This document shows positions 1 through 10,800 of a DNA stretch of 64,000 nucleotides, piece after piece (position 1 is the first letter of the stretch; the number at the start of each line of letters is the position of its first letter). The translations under genes and the position numbers were made by a program. The notes beneath the pieces are model-generated. The model saw only the letters and a program-made list of their open reading frames with translations. It was not told the DNA's origin and did no database searches. This DNA comes from Alitta virens (taxonomy: Eukaryota; Annelida; Polychaeta; Phyllodocida; Nereididae), in assembly GCA_932294295.1 (NCBI GenBank), contig OW028582.1, positions 404,315-468,314 on the forward strand. Direction: 5' to 3'.

Positions 1-890
1 GATGTAGCCAAAGGGGTGCGGGGGGGGGGGGGGGGGGGTTCGAGATGCCCTTTTCCCCTTATCAGCCTTTGATAAGAAAATGGTGATGTTCAGATTTAAA
101 GAAAATAAAACCAGTCCATAAAGTCATGTCTAACGATTTAATTCAGACATCTTTATTTTCAAATAACAACACGCTGAGTTATGCATGAGTAGTTTAACTA
201 ACCTATTGTTTACCTTCAATATAATGGCTTAAAGCTAAGGCTGCTTTTATGACTATATCCATCACAGGCAGACGTAATGAGGAGATGAAAAGGATTGGTC
301 TACATCAAACGTCACATTTTGCCCCGTGGAGGGGGTCTTTTACTTGCCCCAGCACAGGGTACATGTACAAGGCACTTCCAAATTAGAAATGTCTCAAACA
401 GGTGTTAGAATTTTAGTCACTAATATTTCTAAAAATGTTTTTCTTTCATAGGTATTTTATTTTCCTTTTTCTTTCTCTAACCTAACTGATCTGATTCATG
501 CAAACTGTTGCAAATGGATGTAAACACTCTAGATAGCGACTACTTCCTAGATATCCTGTCTTTTCTTTGACGATAACCCCAGCAATTGAGCGCAATAATT
601 TGCCTGGGAAGTTCCGGACGCTTCCGATAGGGGGAGCATCAGGGCGCCCTCTGGCGTCGTAAATAACAAGTAGGAAGTGGCACTTGAGGTAATTGCTGAA
701 AACAGCCCAGATAAGAAACATGGGGGCTGAAAGATGCCCCCTGTGGTCTCTCTCCTTCTCATTCTCATAATATAAATCAAATTTACAACTTCCAAAGCTT
801 TACTAATGCATAGCAATGCTTTGTTTTACACTTACTATGTATGACCATTCAGAATACCAGTCACAGACATAACAAAAATGTGACAAAATA
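1..890. other. No gene identified; G-run and SINE-like remnant
   Basis: A run of about 18 G lies near the left edge. Positions about 325-400 resemble the body of the tRNA-SINE family seen at 24.6, 27.0 and 33.7 kb (shared wording: cttttacttgcc, then agcacagggtacatgtac). Open frames on the minus strand at 482-816 have no domain I recognise and no convincing splice context. I therefore leave this stretch without a gene call. Confidence 0.4.
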
Positions 891-894
891 GTTT

Positions 895-1757
895 AAAATG
901 TGACAAACCATTATGAAATATGACAAACCATTATGAAATATGACAAACCATTATGAAATATGACAAACTATTATGAAATATGACAAGCCATTATGAAATA
1001 TGACAAGCCATTATGAAATGTGACGACCATTATGAAATGTGACAACCATTATGAAATTTGACAACCATTATGAAATGTGTCTACCATTATGAAATTTGAC
1101 AACCATTATGAAATGTGTCTACCATTATGAAATGTGTCTACCTTTATGAAATGTGACAACCATTATGAAATTTGACAACCATTATGAAATGTGTCTACCA
1201 TTATGAAATTTGACAACCATTATGAAATTTGACAACCATTATGAAATGTGTCTACCATTATGAAATTTGACAACCATTATGAAATTTGACAACCATTATG
1301 AAATGTGTCTACCATTATGAAATGTGACAACCATTATGAAATTTGACAACCATTATGAAATGTGTCTACCATTATGAAATTTGACAACCATTATGAAATG
1401 TGTCTACCATTATGAAATGTGTCTACCATTATGAAATTTGACAACCATTATGAAATTTGACTACCATTATGAAATTTGACAACCATTAAGAAATGTGACA
1501 ACCATTATGAAATTTGACAACCATTATGAAATGTGTCTACCATTATGAAATTTGACAACCATTATGAAATTTGACAACCATTATGAAATGTGACAACCAT
1601 TATGAAATGTGACTACCATTAGGAAATTTGACAACCATTATGAAATGTGACGACCATTATGAAATTTGACAACCATTATGAAATGTGACAACCATTATGA
1701 AATGTGACAACCATTATGAAATTTGACAACCATTATGAAATATGACAAACCATTGTG
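895..1757. repeat. 19-bp minisatellite, about 45 units
   Basis: The stretch is a tandem array of a 19-bp unit (core ccattatgaaat). Three main unit types differ before the core: ttgacaa, gtgacaa and gtgtcta. The first units at the left edge are 20 bp (gacaaaccattatgaaatat). The unit types are interleaved rather than blocked, which suggests expansion by multi-unit duplication. No coding frame is suggested. Confidence 0.95.
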
Positions 1758-1870
1758 AATTTCCTGAATGACATTAATTACCAATAATTTCATAAGAAGC
1801 CGCGTGCTCTTTTTGTTGTTTGCAATCATAAATTATTATATGATCTAATTATACATGTCATTGGAATCAT

Positions 1871-2005
1871 GTGATGATTCACATTTACATGCATCATGCT
1901 AACAAAGAGGAGAAAGTGATGATTCACATTTACATGCATCATGCTAACAAAGAGGAGAAAGTGATGATTCACATTTACATGCATCATGCTAACAAAGAGG
2001 AGAAA
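1871..2005 (+). repeat. Three perfect 45-bp tandem copies
   Basis: Three identical 45-bp copies start at 1871, 1916 and 1961 (each begins gtgatgattcacattt). 45 is a multiple of three, so the plus frame stays open and would encode a repeated 15-residue block (MIHIYMHHANKEEKV). A possible splice donor (aaaag, then gtaaat) lies just downstream, near 2020. I cannot tell whether this is coding, but perfect identity means the triplication is very recent or conserved. Confidence 0.9.
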
Positions 2006-2160
2006 GTCAATTATCCAAAAGGTAAATGTTTTATTTTTCAGTCAGATATTAATGGTTATATTTTGTAATTGATACAATGTTTATTAATATCTAGATATCA
2101 GATTGTGATTATCATTTTATATCGCTATTATATATATATACATTAATTCTGCCATTTTAG

Positions 2161-2330
2161 ACTTGGGCCCTATCTGGTAACTGCACAATCACTCCTCCAA
2201 GATAACCCCTCATTGTGGTGTCAATTGCACAGACCTGTTGGGGCGGACCCCACTGCGATTAGCCGTCACAAATTAACACCCAGAGGTCTGTGCAAATGTC
2301 ATGAGAAAGACTCAAGCTCATTCATCAAAT
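2161..2330 (+). CDS. Candidate internal exon, unknown protein
   Basis: An open frame is bracketed by an acceptor-like site (ttctgccattttag, ending 2160) and a strong donor (gtaaga at 2331). It reads LGPYLVTAQSLLQDNP... and includes a Cys-containing segment, GLCKCHEKDSSS. It would enter with two carried bases and leave with one. I do not recognise the domain. It lies upstream of, and on the same strand as, the candidate exons at 4130 and 6013-7229 and may belong to one gene, but I could not link them with phase-compatible splices. Confidence 0.35.
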
Positions 2331-2619
2331 GTAAGAAATCGTATTCTCCACAGATCTGCACTTTGTCACATGAAGAATCACAAACTTTGCTTAATACCTG
2401 CTACCACTGATAAAGTCTAAGTATACAAGTCACATAAGGTAGGTCTTTTAAACTACAACTGGTATAATGGTAAAGCATTTTAATTTATTCATGATAAAAA
2501 GCACAATAAGTCAGGTCAGGCCAACAGATAATCACAAAGTTTTTGTTCAAATTTGTAAATTTTGGTTTTTGTTCTACAGAGAGGTCATGAGGACATTGCA
2601 TCCATGATTATTACTCACC

Positions 2620-3960
2620 CTTGTTACTTGGCAATCAGACAGGAGAGTCTGTTTCAATTTTAGTGGGTCATTTCCTGATAAAAAAAATACTTGTGTCGTC
2701 TGCAAACCTACTTATATTACATGCAGTTGCATTTTTTAGGTCAATAATATCGACTAAGAAAAGAAGTGGACCTGAAACAGACCCTTGTGGTACATCCATT
2801 GTAACAGTTTTGGATTCTGATTTTTAATTTGTGTACATACTGTTGCCTATTAGTAAGATATGATTTTATTAATTCAATGGCTGGTCCTCTTAGGCCATAT
2901 CTTTCTAGTTTTGTAACTAATATATCGTGTTTTACGAGGTCAAATGCCTTCGTTAAGTCTAGGAATATTCCAATTGTCATTTCTTTATTATCTATTGATG
3001 GGCGAATAGTGTCTATTACATATATATATAGCTTTTATTGACACTTTTTCATATCAGAAAAGATACATATGTCACATATCTACTCACTACGTCTATCTAA
3101 AACTACATCTACAAAAATCTGATGTACAAGTTCTCATTATTTTATACATAATATACAGCTTAACATTTAAGGTCCCAGTTGCCACAATTTGATGTTTTCT
3201 GGACAGAGTCCTGCTCTTAAACATTCAGTATTAAGGCGAAATAATATATATATATATAATTACATAAAAGATAGCAAATAAAATCACAGATTAAATCACA
3301 AATACTGATTACAATATCAATATTAGATTTAAATTTTACAAAAATATACACAAATACTGATCATAATATCTCAATAAGATTCAAATTAACAAAAAAAGAT
3401 AAGAATGTTCACATGTATAAAAATAAAAAAAGTACCAGGCAACATTGCGCTGACCCTGGCATTTGGCTCTTCTAATTTGTGTTGACAGTCATGTCAGGGA
3501 GTGTCATATCGGAGGAGCCCAGTTGTAATTAAAGTTTACATGACTTTATTTAGGAAATTACCAAGATTACAATAACCAATGCCATCGATATTGAGGGTTT
3601 TTTTTTTAAATCCAAACTGACAGTTATAAAGAATTATTTGCTTTTCTAAGAAATTGGACACTCTATTGTATATAACTTTTTCTATTACTTTGTTTATGGC
3701 ACTTAATAAAGTAACAGGTCTATAATTATTTGGATCATCAGTATTTTTGCCCTTGTGAATTGGAATTACCTTGCCTGTTCTAATGGTATCAGGATATTTC
3801 CCTGTTTTTAATATCCGGTTGCATAGGTGAACCAGAGGTATGAGGCTTTAACAGTGCTTAATATTTTTATTTGAGATTCCATCATCACCTGGTGCTTTTC
3901 TATTTTTTTTTGTCACAACAAACTGACAGCTTTAACAAATTTTGTTATTATTATATGAAG
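2620..3960 (-). mobile_element. Broken LINE, reverse transcriptase domain fragments
   Basis: Read on the minus strand, the pieces occur in the order expected for a non-LTR reverse transcriptase. First a KAPGDDGIS motif (near 3880-3910), then NYRPVTLLSAINKV (about 3690-3740), then FLDLTKAFDLVKHDILVTKL (about 2900-2970), a DVPQGS/SGPLLF segment (about 2760-2800) and FADDTS, the catalytic YADD-type box, near 2695-2715. Reading frames are interrupted and about 570 bp of unrelated sequence (3017-3590) splits the palm region. This is a dead copy, not a host gene. Confidence 0.85.
3017..3590. other. Insertion splitting the LINE copy
   Basis: RT-like reading frame stops at both edges of this AT-rich stretch and resumes on the other side. 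It contains TA-rich simple sequence and no long open frame. It resembles the 3' non-coding end of another retroelement, but I cannot assign a family. Confidence 0.45.
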
Positions 3961-4129
3961 ACCACATACAGACTTTAGCAAAGTCAGCCAAAATAGTGAC
4001 ACTGTTTGGCTTTACAACTCAACGTTCAATTTGGGGTCACAGTTATTTGGGATTACTTTGACCAAACGTTTAATTGTTTTCACCAAATTTTTTCCAATAT
4101 TAAGTTTTGCACGCCCAATGCATTTCCAG

Positions 4130-4254
4130 CAAGAGTATGAATGGCTGGCTGAGCAGCTAAGTGACCACACCGTTGACCTGCTGGACAATGTCAGAAGTAA
4201 TGATGAACTGAACATCACCCAGGGGGACGGACCTTGGTTGCTCCTCACAGCAAG
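4130..4254 (+). CDS. Candidate exon with weak TRPC-like stretch
   Basis: The frame is open between an acceptor (acgcccaatgcatttccag, ending 4129) and a donor (gtgggt at 4255). It starts in phase 0 and leaves two carried bases. It includes the segment LSDHTVDLLDNVRSNDELN. This resembles, by eye only, the acidic helical segment after the ankyrin repeats of TRPC-type channels (LLD..R..EEL). No pore or TRP box is visible in the window, so the family call is tentative. The next candidate exon (6013) needs a different phase, so at least one exon would have to be missing between them, where a LINE copy sits. Confidence 0.35.
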
Positions 4255-4320
4255 GTGGGTGAAAATATTACAAGAAATTGAATAATATGCGCAGTATGTC
4301 AAAACTGACCTGAATTTCCT

Positions 4321-4505
4321 TTCCCAGGTTGGTATTACTTTTACCAGATTGGTATTTCTTATACCAGATTGGTATTTGGTTGTATTTGTTTTACCAGGTT
4401 GGCATTTTTCTTTTTACCAGGTTGGTATTTGTTTTTTCCAGGTTGGCATTTTTAACAGGTTGGTATTTGTTTACCGGTTTGTATTTTTTTACCAGGCTGG
4501 CAGGT
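4321..4505 (+). repeat. Degenerate minisatellite, acceptor-like units
   Basis: About eight loose units of the type ttttaccaggttggtattt occur, 17-24 bp each. Several contain a pyrimidine run followed by CCAG and G, that is, a 3' splice-site look-alike on the strand of the neighbouring candidate exons. The array begins about 65 bp after the donor at 4255. Confidence 0.75.
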
Positions 4506-5029
4506 AAGTGAAAAAATGAACAATCCTGAAGCTCTTCATGCCAACTTTTTCATATGTCATTTTCCTGTGAATGTTTGTTACCCACAATTTTACGTACGTT
4601 AATACGATTTGAAAGATCATAAGTAAATATATTTGATAACATTCCTTAGTTTTCACCACTGAGATTTACTTTAGTGAAGGTCAAATGGAAAACAACCTGT
4701 CAAATTAAACCTAAACAAAGCTAGACAACTTCTGCCATATGATTCTACATGTCACTTACCAGAACTGTCTGGCTATAGCTGGCTACTCAATGCCGGATCT
4801 AAAAGTACATGCAGCACCATATCAAATAAATTTCGTACCTTTGCCTAGATGCCTTTTGATGTAAGCCGACTATGAGCTAGGAGTAGACAGAAGCAGCTGG
4901 CTTTAGTCAGTCATAGCTACAGTCAGGAATAGGTCGCTACAGCTGTCTAAATCGACCATATGTCATGAAATTAACTACCTTACTTCATCTGTTAGTGACG
5001 AAAAGCTCATCAATTGGATGATGGGTGTG

Positions 5030-5815
5030 TTTTTTTTTTTTTTTTTTTTTATTTGTAATATGTTTTACATGGGTACACACACTCGGTGGGACCGTTTTTC
5101 AGGTGGCCCATATAATAAAAAACAGCGTAAAAAACACAAATAAATTATATATATACAGGTATGTACATAAGAACGTTAAAAATATTACTGATGAGCTCAA
5201 CTGGGTACTAGCTAAAGTATATCTTTGCTTTACATTTGAATAAATTTACATTATTACAATCTTTCAATTCTTCTGGTAAGCTATTCCATATAACTGATGC
5301 CCTATATAAAAATGATCTTTTAAAGTACTGGGTATGACACTCTGGTATAACAACATTTGATGAATTTGCTAGTCTAGTATTAACCTCATGAACATCACAA
5401 GCCATTACAATTGAGTTTACTAAATGCAATGGAGCATTCCCATGAATACAATTATACATGTGTATACTTAAGAAATAATTAATTCGTTCTTGTATATTTT
5501 GCCATTTCAATGACTTAACTAAGGTAATACCTCTAATATTGATGATATCAAAACAGCCAGTAATTAGTCTTGCGGCTCTGTTTTGTAACCTCTGAATAAT
5601 ATTTACATTTACATCTGTGCAACCCCATACGGTGCAGGCATAATCAAATAATGGTAGTACATACATTTTATAAGTAAGTTCAAGTAGGTTTCTAGGTACA
5701 ATGTGTCTTAATCGACCTAACCAAGCAAGTTTACCAGATATCTTTTTAACTATTTCTAGAATGTGTTTATCAAATTTTAAGTTTTTACAATAATGATGTA
5801 TCAGTAATTGCAATC
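5030..5815 (-). mobile_element. 5'-truncated LINE, RT C-terminal region
   Basis: A 201-codon minus-strand frame (5813-5208) contains motifs typical of the region after the LINE reverse transcriptase: a LTYKMYVLPLFDYACTVWG stretch, then RLQNRAARLITG, and a final SFLYRASVIWNSLPEEL. After the stop at 5208 about 160 bp of 3' UTR runs into an A-tract (the T run at 5031-5050 on the plus strand). This is a classic 5'-truncated insertion with its tail still present. The upstream break is near 5815. It is a separate copy from the one at 2620-3960. Confidence 0.85.
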
Positions 5816-6012
5816 AACAGTTGATATATCTATTTTTAGAATGAATACAGCTACCAGCGCCATCTTCTGGACCGTTGAGACTTAAACAAGTGGATGCCCT
5901 GGATGGATGCTCTAGAACCAAAAAAAAGATAAAAAAACAACAAAACAATTACTACTATAAGTAAGACCTTTTTTAATAACAAAATAAATTTAGATGCACA
6001 CATATCTTGCAG

Positions 6013-7229
6013 GGAGATCAAGATATAGAATGGAAGTTGCCAGGGCCAAGCTGTTCATGGAAGCTGTCTTCCAATGGACCTGCATTTCCTGCATGAAAGA
6101 TCAGACGAAGAGACAGTTTCCAGGTATAACACCAGAGGTCAGTTTAATCAGTCATGGCCACCTGGTGGTTTGTAACACAAGTGTGCAAAACAGTCTGGGA
6201 TGTGATAAACTGCTGGAACAAAATGTGATAAACTATTGGAACAAACGTGTAATAAACTCACCATAAAAATCAAGGAGAATGCAGACAAATTAAAATACCA
6301 AGTGTGGTATATAATATTGACTTTTGATAACAGAGGGACACTGACCTGTCTTGTGCAGAGAGTGTGGAGAGATCGGAGTTCAAATCTTTGAAAGGATGGG
6401 ATGAGAGTCCCCCGGTGGAGACCTCAAAGTATTATTTTCTTTGTTGCAGAGAGCAATGAGCAAAAAAGAGAAGATTGACATCTTCTTCTCAGGGTCAGTA
6501 TATAATATATAAACCAACTAAAGGGAAGAATGAAAGAAAGCAAGAAAGAAAAAAGGAAAGAATGAAACGGGAAGAAAGCAAGCAAAAAGAATGAAAGAAA
6601 GAAGGAAATTAGAATAAGATATAAATAAAGAAAATAAGAAAGATACACCCTTTTCGCACGGCAGCCATGTTGGCATTTTGGCCTCATTGACCTCTCTTTG
6701 CACTCAGATATAATATTGTGACGTCATCAGTAGACAATGGCCATGGTAAGGTCACAGAGTGCAATAACAATGGAAAAGTAATGATATCATAATATATGAT
6801 GTAATCAAAATGAGGTCAAAGAGGCAAAAATGTCAATGCTGTGTGAAAAGGGTGTATTGGTCGAGATAATAATGTTAGTCTGGTTGCTATACATAATCAG
6901 ATTCTCAGATAATTGCTTTTTTTTTCATTTTCAAGTAACCAATGAGGAAATCAAGCAAGATGTCTTCAACTTCCGGTTGAACACCCTGGACATCCTGTCA
7001 CACCCACAGGAAGTGACGTCATTAAATAGCCCCCATTTCCGGTGCTAATGATCTTCACAGAAGACTTACTGACCATGAGAAGAGCATTGGGGTTGTCTTG
7101 AAAGGACTGCGCAGTCTCAGGTCACTGCTGTCCAATCATGGCAGACCAGGCACTGCGCAGGCGCCACCGGAAGTCATTCCAAATAAGGAAATGGCGAGAT
7201 CAGCAACGAAAAAGAAAGTGAAACTATAA
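6013..7229 (+). CDS. 3' part of an unrecognised gene (four exons)
   Basis: Exons that join in phase are 6013-6123, 6359-6414, 6450-6493 and 7061-7229. Sites seen: acceptor cacatatcttgcag, donor gtataa at 6124; acceptor ctgtcttgtgcag; acceptor tttgttgcag at 6449, donor gtcagt at 6494; acceptor gatcttcacag at 7060; stop TAA 7227-7229. Segments read RMEVARAKLFMEAVFQWTC, then SVERSEFKSLKGWDE, KKEKIDIFFSG, RLTDHEKSIGVVLKGLRSL and a basic tail ending KKKVKL. The second intron would be only 35 nt (6415-6449); if retained it gives a stop at 6456. An alternative open segment at 6937-7048 (TNEEIKQDVFNFRLNTLDIL) does not join in phase. Family unknown; start not in view. Confidence 0.4.
6644..6856. mobile_element. 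TA-flanked MITE, TACACCCTTTTC termini
   Basis: The left end reads tacacccttttcgcac and the right end gtgtgaaaagggtgta, so the two are inverted repeats. The element can be written as TA-flanked, as for Tc1/mariner-type insertions. Sub-terminal sequences also pair (ggcctcattgacctc against gaggtcaaagaggc). It has no coding capacity and sits in an intron of the candidate gene. A diverged relative lies at 11147-11310. Confidence 0.75.
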
Positions 7230-7807
7230 AAAACACTGCATATTGAGGAATTTTAATAAAATACTCTCAGAAAAAGACGATTACAGTTCTGTTGTACTTG
7301 CCATAATCATATTATGTAGAGATCATTGATATGCAGCTATTTTTTTTAAATAATTCCAGCGCTGCAGCCGCATCTTCATCCATTATTCACAAAGCCATTC
7401 TTGGCTGCTTTTCTGGCCCTCAGAGCAGTCACGCATGGGTGAGCATCATCACTTGTTGAGTTGAATCAATTCCTGTAAATTATTCACATCATCAGGCCTG
7501 GCTTTGCAGAATTCCTCCTTCTGGAGTGTTTACTTTCTGAGTGCTGAGCTTCTAGAAATCATTCCTAGGAATATATTTGCTTCAGTTTACTTTCGAATTG
7601 CTTGGATATGTTGTCAATAACATTGTAGTTAACAGGAGAATTGACTGATTGAACGCTTACAAAATTCAGGAGACAAGCATAATATATACTTAGTGGTTGG
7701 ACATTCTGTTACTTTGCCATTGAATTAGCAAAATCTCACATACACAATTTCTAATGAGATACTGAAGTAGGTTCTATATTTTCGTAACCACCAGAAATTC
7801 AGTGAAA

Positions 7808-10800
7808 ATGAATGCATTACCATATTTGGCATTGTTCACCCTCACAACGCTTGTCGGGCGGAGTGTCGCCGTGATGTCGACTCGTTCTTGCGTCAACCTG
7901 GCATCTTCCGGATTACCCCGGCCGACCATGTCCAACCGGACTCTGCAGCATCATGTGTTCCTCAGGGTGGAGGTGGCTGGTGAGTCGAATTTGTCTGAGT
8001 GAATCTTTGCACAATTGAACCAAATTTGAAAGACTGGCTATTTATTCCACTTATGAATATTTGCATAAGCCTAACTTGAATGAAATCAGGTGACCCATTT
8101 GAATTCGAATTATGCAAATTTAACAGTACTTAAGCAATTAATGCTTAAACTAAAGGTTTTTTATTATTATTGTGGATGCCATGGGTCAGTGGTTAATTGA
8201 TAACATGTGTGCCTTTAATCCAGAAGTTGTAGGTTTGGAAATGTAATGATGGCATGGAGGAGTTGGGTATAACTTCCTCCACTGTCAATAGGCAACCTCT
8301 TGCAGTCAGTGATGGCACTGGTGTGAACTCTTAAGCCCTCTGGTTAACCCCACGTTCAAATATGAGTTCTTAAAGGAGCTCAGAGTGCTGCCTACAGAGT
8401 TCAGAAAGACTTAAGATTGGCTTGCAAGGGCTTACTGGCCTGGGTGTAATGTTTATAATAATTCACTGTCTGGGTGGCGCACTACTAAATGCAATTTCAC
8501 AAGTTCAACATTTTCCCAGAAAACAATTTTTAAGTGAATTTATATAACTTCAGAACCAATGCAATTATTGTGACTGCATACATTGTTATTGACATCTCAC
8601 CCCTTAGGAGCCTACTGGTGTGCAAGGCGCTGCCTCCAGCAAATCAGGTGTCAGTCTCTCAACTTCCACATTGGATCCAACACGTGCCAGCTGAGTCAGT
8701 CCAGTGCGCATGCTCACCCTGATGACGTAGGTCCGGCCCAGGGTTTCATTTATTACGATAAAGGAGATATTCCCACGGTGAGTACCATTTTTTCATTCAA
8801 TATTATCCATACATTATGGATTTAAATGTAAACAAATTAATTTAAGTCTTTGAATCTACTCAGTACTTTCTGGGCGCCTGTGAGGGGCATGACTGTCACC
8901 CTGAGGCAATCTGCCAACCCCTGGATGCAGCCAACTACACGTGCAAGTGCCAGAACCCTGCCCTAGGGGGCAACAACTGCTCCGCTGTCTGTGAGTGCTG
9001 TCTGTGAGTGCAGTCTGTGAGTGCTGTCTGTGAGTGCTGTATTTGACTGCTGTCTGTGAGTGCTATCTCTGAGTGCTGTCTGTGAATGCTGTATTTGACT
9101 GCTGTCTGTGAGTTTTGTCTGTGAGTGCAGACCGTGAGTGCTGTCTGTGAGTGCTGTCTATGAGTGTTGTCTGTGAGTGCTATCTGAGTGTTGTATGTGA
9201 GTGCAGTCTGTGAGTGCTATCTGTGAGTGTTGTATGTGAGTGCTGTATGTGAGTGCTATATGTGAGTGCTGTCTGTGAGTGCTATATGAGTGTTGTATGT
9301 GAGTGCTGTGTTTGAGTGCTGTCCATGAGTGTTGTCTGTGAGTGCTGTGTGTGAATGCAGTCTGTGAGTGCTGTCTGTGAGTGCTATCCGTGAGTGCTGT
9401 CTGTTAGTGCTATCTGTGAGTGCTATGTGAGTGCTGTATGTGAATGCAGTCTGTGAGTGCTATCCGTGAGTGCTGTCTGTGAGTGCTGTCTATGAGTGCT
9501 GTCTGTGAGTGCTGTCTATGAGTGCTTGTGTTGTCTGTGAATGTCTTTCAATGAGAGCTTAAATAGCTGATGTTAATTGTCACTCGCTTTCTTCTTTTTA
9601 TTTGTTTCAGATGACACCGAGGCATGCACTGACCAGCCCTGTGGTCCATTCGGGACATGTGTTGAGGATGACTTGGGACATCAATGCATCTGCTCCCCTG
9701 GCTTCACTGGGCCCAAGTGTAACAGGAGTAAGTCTGTCTTGGCAATAGGGTCATTTCCACAAACTGTGACGCTGCATAAGTCTCCCTTCTTCTACTACTC
9801 AATAGTGGATTTTCATGGAAGGTTCTCTATATTTCCACCAGGTGGCTACAGTGGCGTAGCTAGGGTTAGCAGAGTGGGGGGGGGGGCACTCAGGGGGGCA
9901 CAATGTTTTTTTTGGGGGCCCACAGATCATTTCGACATGACTGTGTTAAGAGGCTGAAATTTTGTGAGCCAATCTGGGGGGGGGCACCTGGGGGGGGGGG
10001 GGCACAGCCTTTGAGTGGGGGGGGGCACATGGCCCCCCCAGGCCCCCCCATAGCTACGCCACTGGGTGGCTATGATAGAATATTGCAATTTGATTGGCTG
10101 AAAAAGTTCCCGCCCTTGGCTGTGATTGGCTAAAGCAAAGTGCATCCAAACAGTAGTAATTTTTAGTGCATTTTAATGTATATTTGACACCTTATCATTC
10201 AGTTGATTTCTGTTCCCAGAGACAATTATATTTATCATTTTTGTTTATGGAATCAGTTAGTTATGATCTACTATGTCTGAAAAGCAAAATGAGTAATAAG
10301 AGGAGAGGAAGGACTTATGTCTTGCTGTACTCAGGACTGAAAAGACTCTTATTTACTTTTCAGTGCAAGATTAGTGTTACCAAATGATTCAATTTACGCA
10401 ACTTGCTTGATAAATATAAGGCATCAATAAACATTAAAATGCAATAAAAATATTGCTGCTTGGAGTCCCCTTGCTTCAACTAATCAGAATCTAGGGCTGG
10501 TGGCTGTGCAGTCAATATAAATGCACCATTCTACTAGTAGCCATCTAGCGGAAAAATCAATAAGCTTCATGGAAAATCCACTATTCTGTTTACTGCAATT
10601 ATCCTTGGATGTTGTTCCTTACCATAGACCAATTTCATGACTGTATACATTCATCTATTGTGTTGTTTTTATCCAACCCAGTTGTGTGCAATGACTACAA
10701 CAACCGCACAGTGTCGCCACAAGAGTGGACACCGGAAGTGCAAGTGGTTTGGCAGAACGAGGCTGGGACGGAAGTGGATGTTTATTGGGTCCCTCAGTCT

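Noticed and set aside
895..1757. CRISPR-like array
   Set aside because: Units are contiguous and variants are degenerate; there are no unique spacers, and the DNA is animal nuclear.
6518..6703. Minus-strand hydrophobic ORFs rich in F and L
   Set aside because: They arise from a purine-rich gaaag simple-sequence stretch on the plus strand.
6937..7048. Open segment TNEEIKQDVFNFRLNTLDIL as a fixed exon
   Set aside because: It looks coding but does not join in phase with the exon before (6450-6493) or after (7061-7229); kept only as an alternative in the gene entry.
9577..10145. Long plus and minus ORFs rich in Gly and Pro around 9850-10070
   Set aside because: They read through the G-rich nested hAT element beyond the true exon end at 9727.
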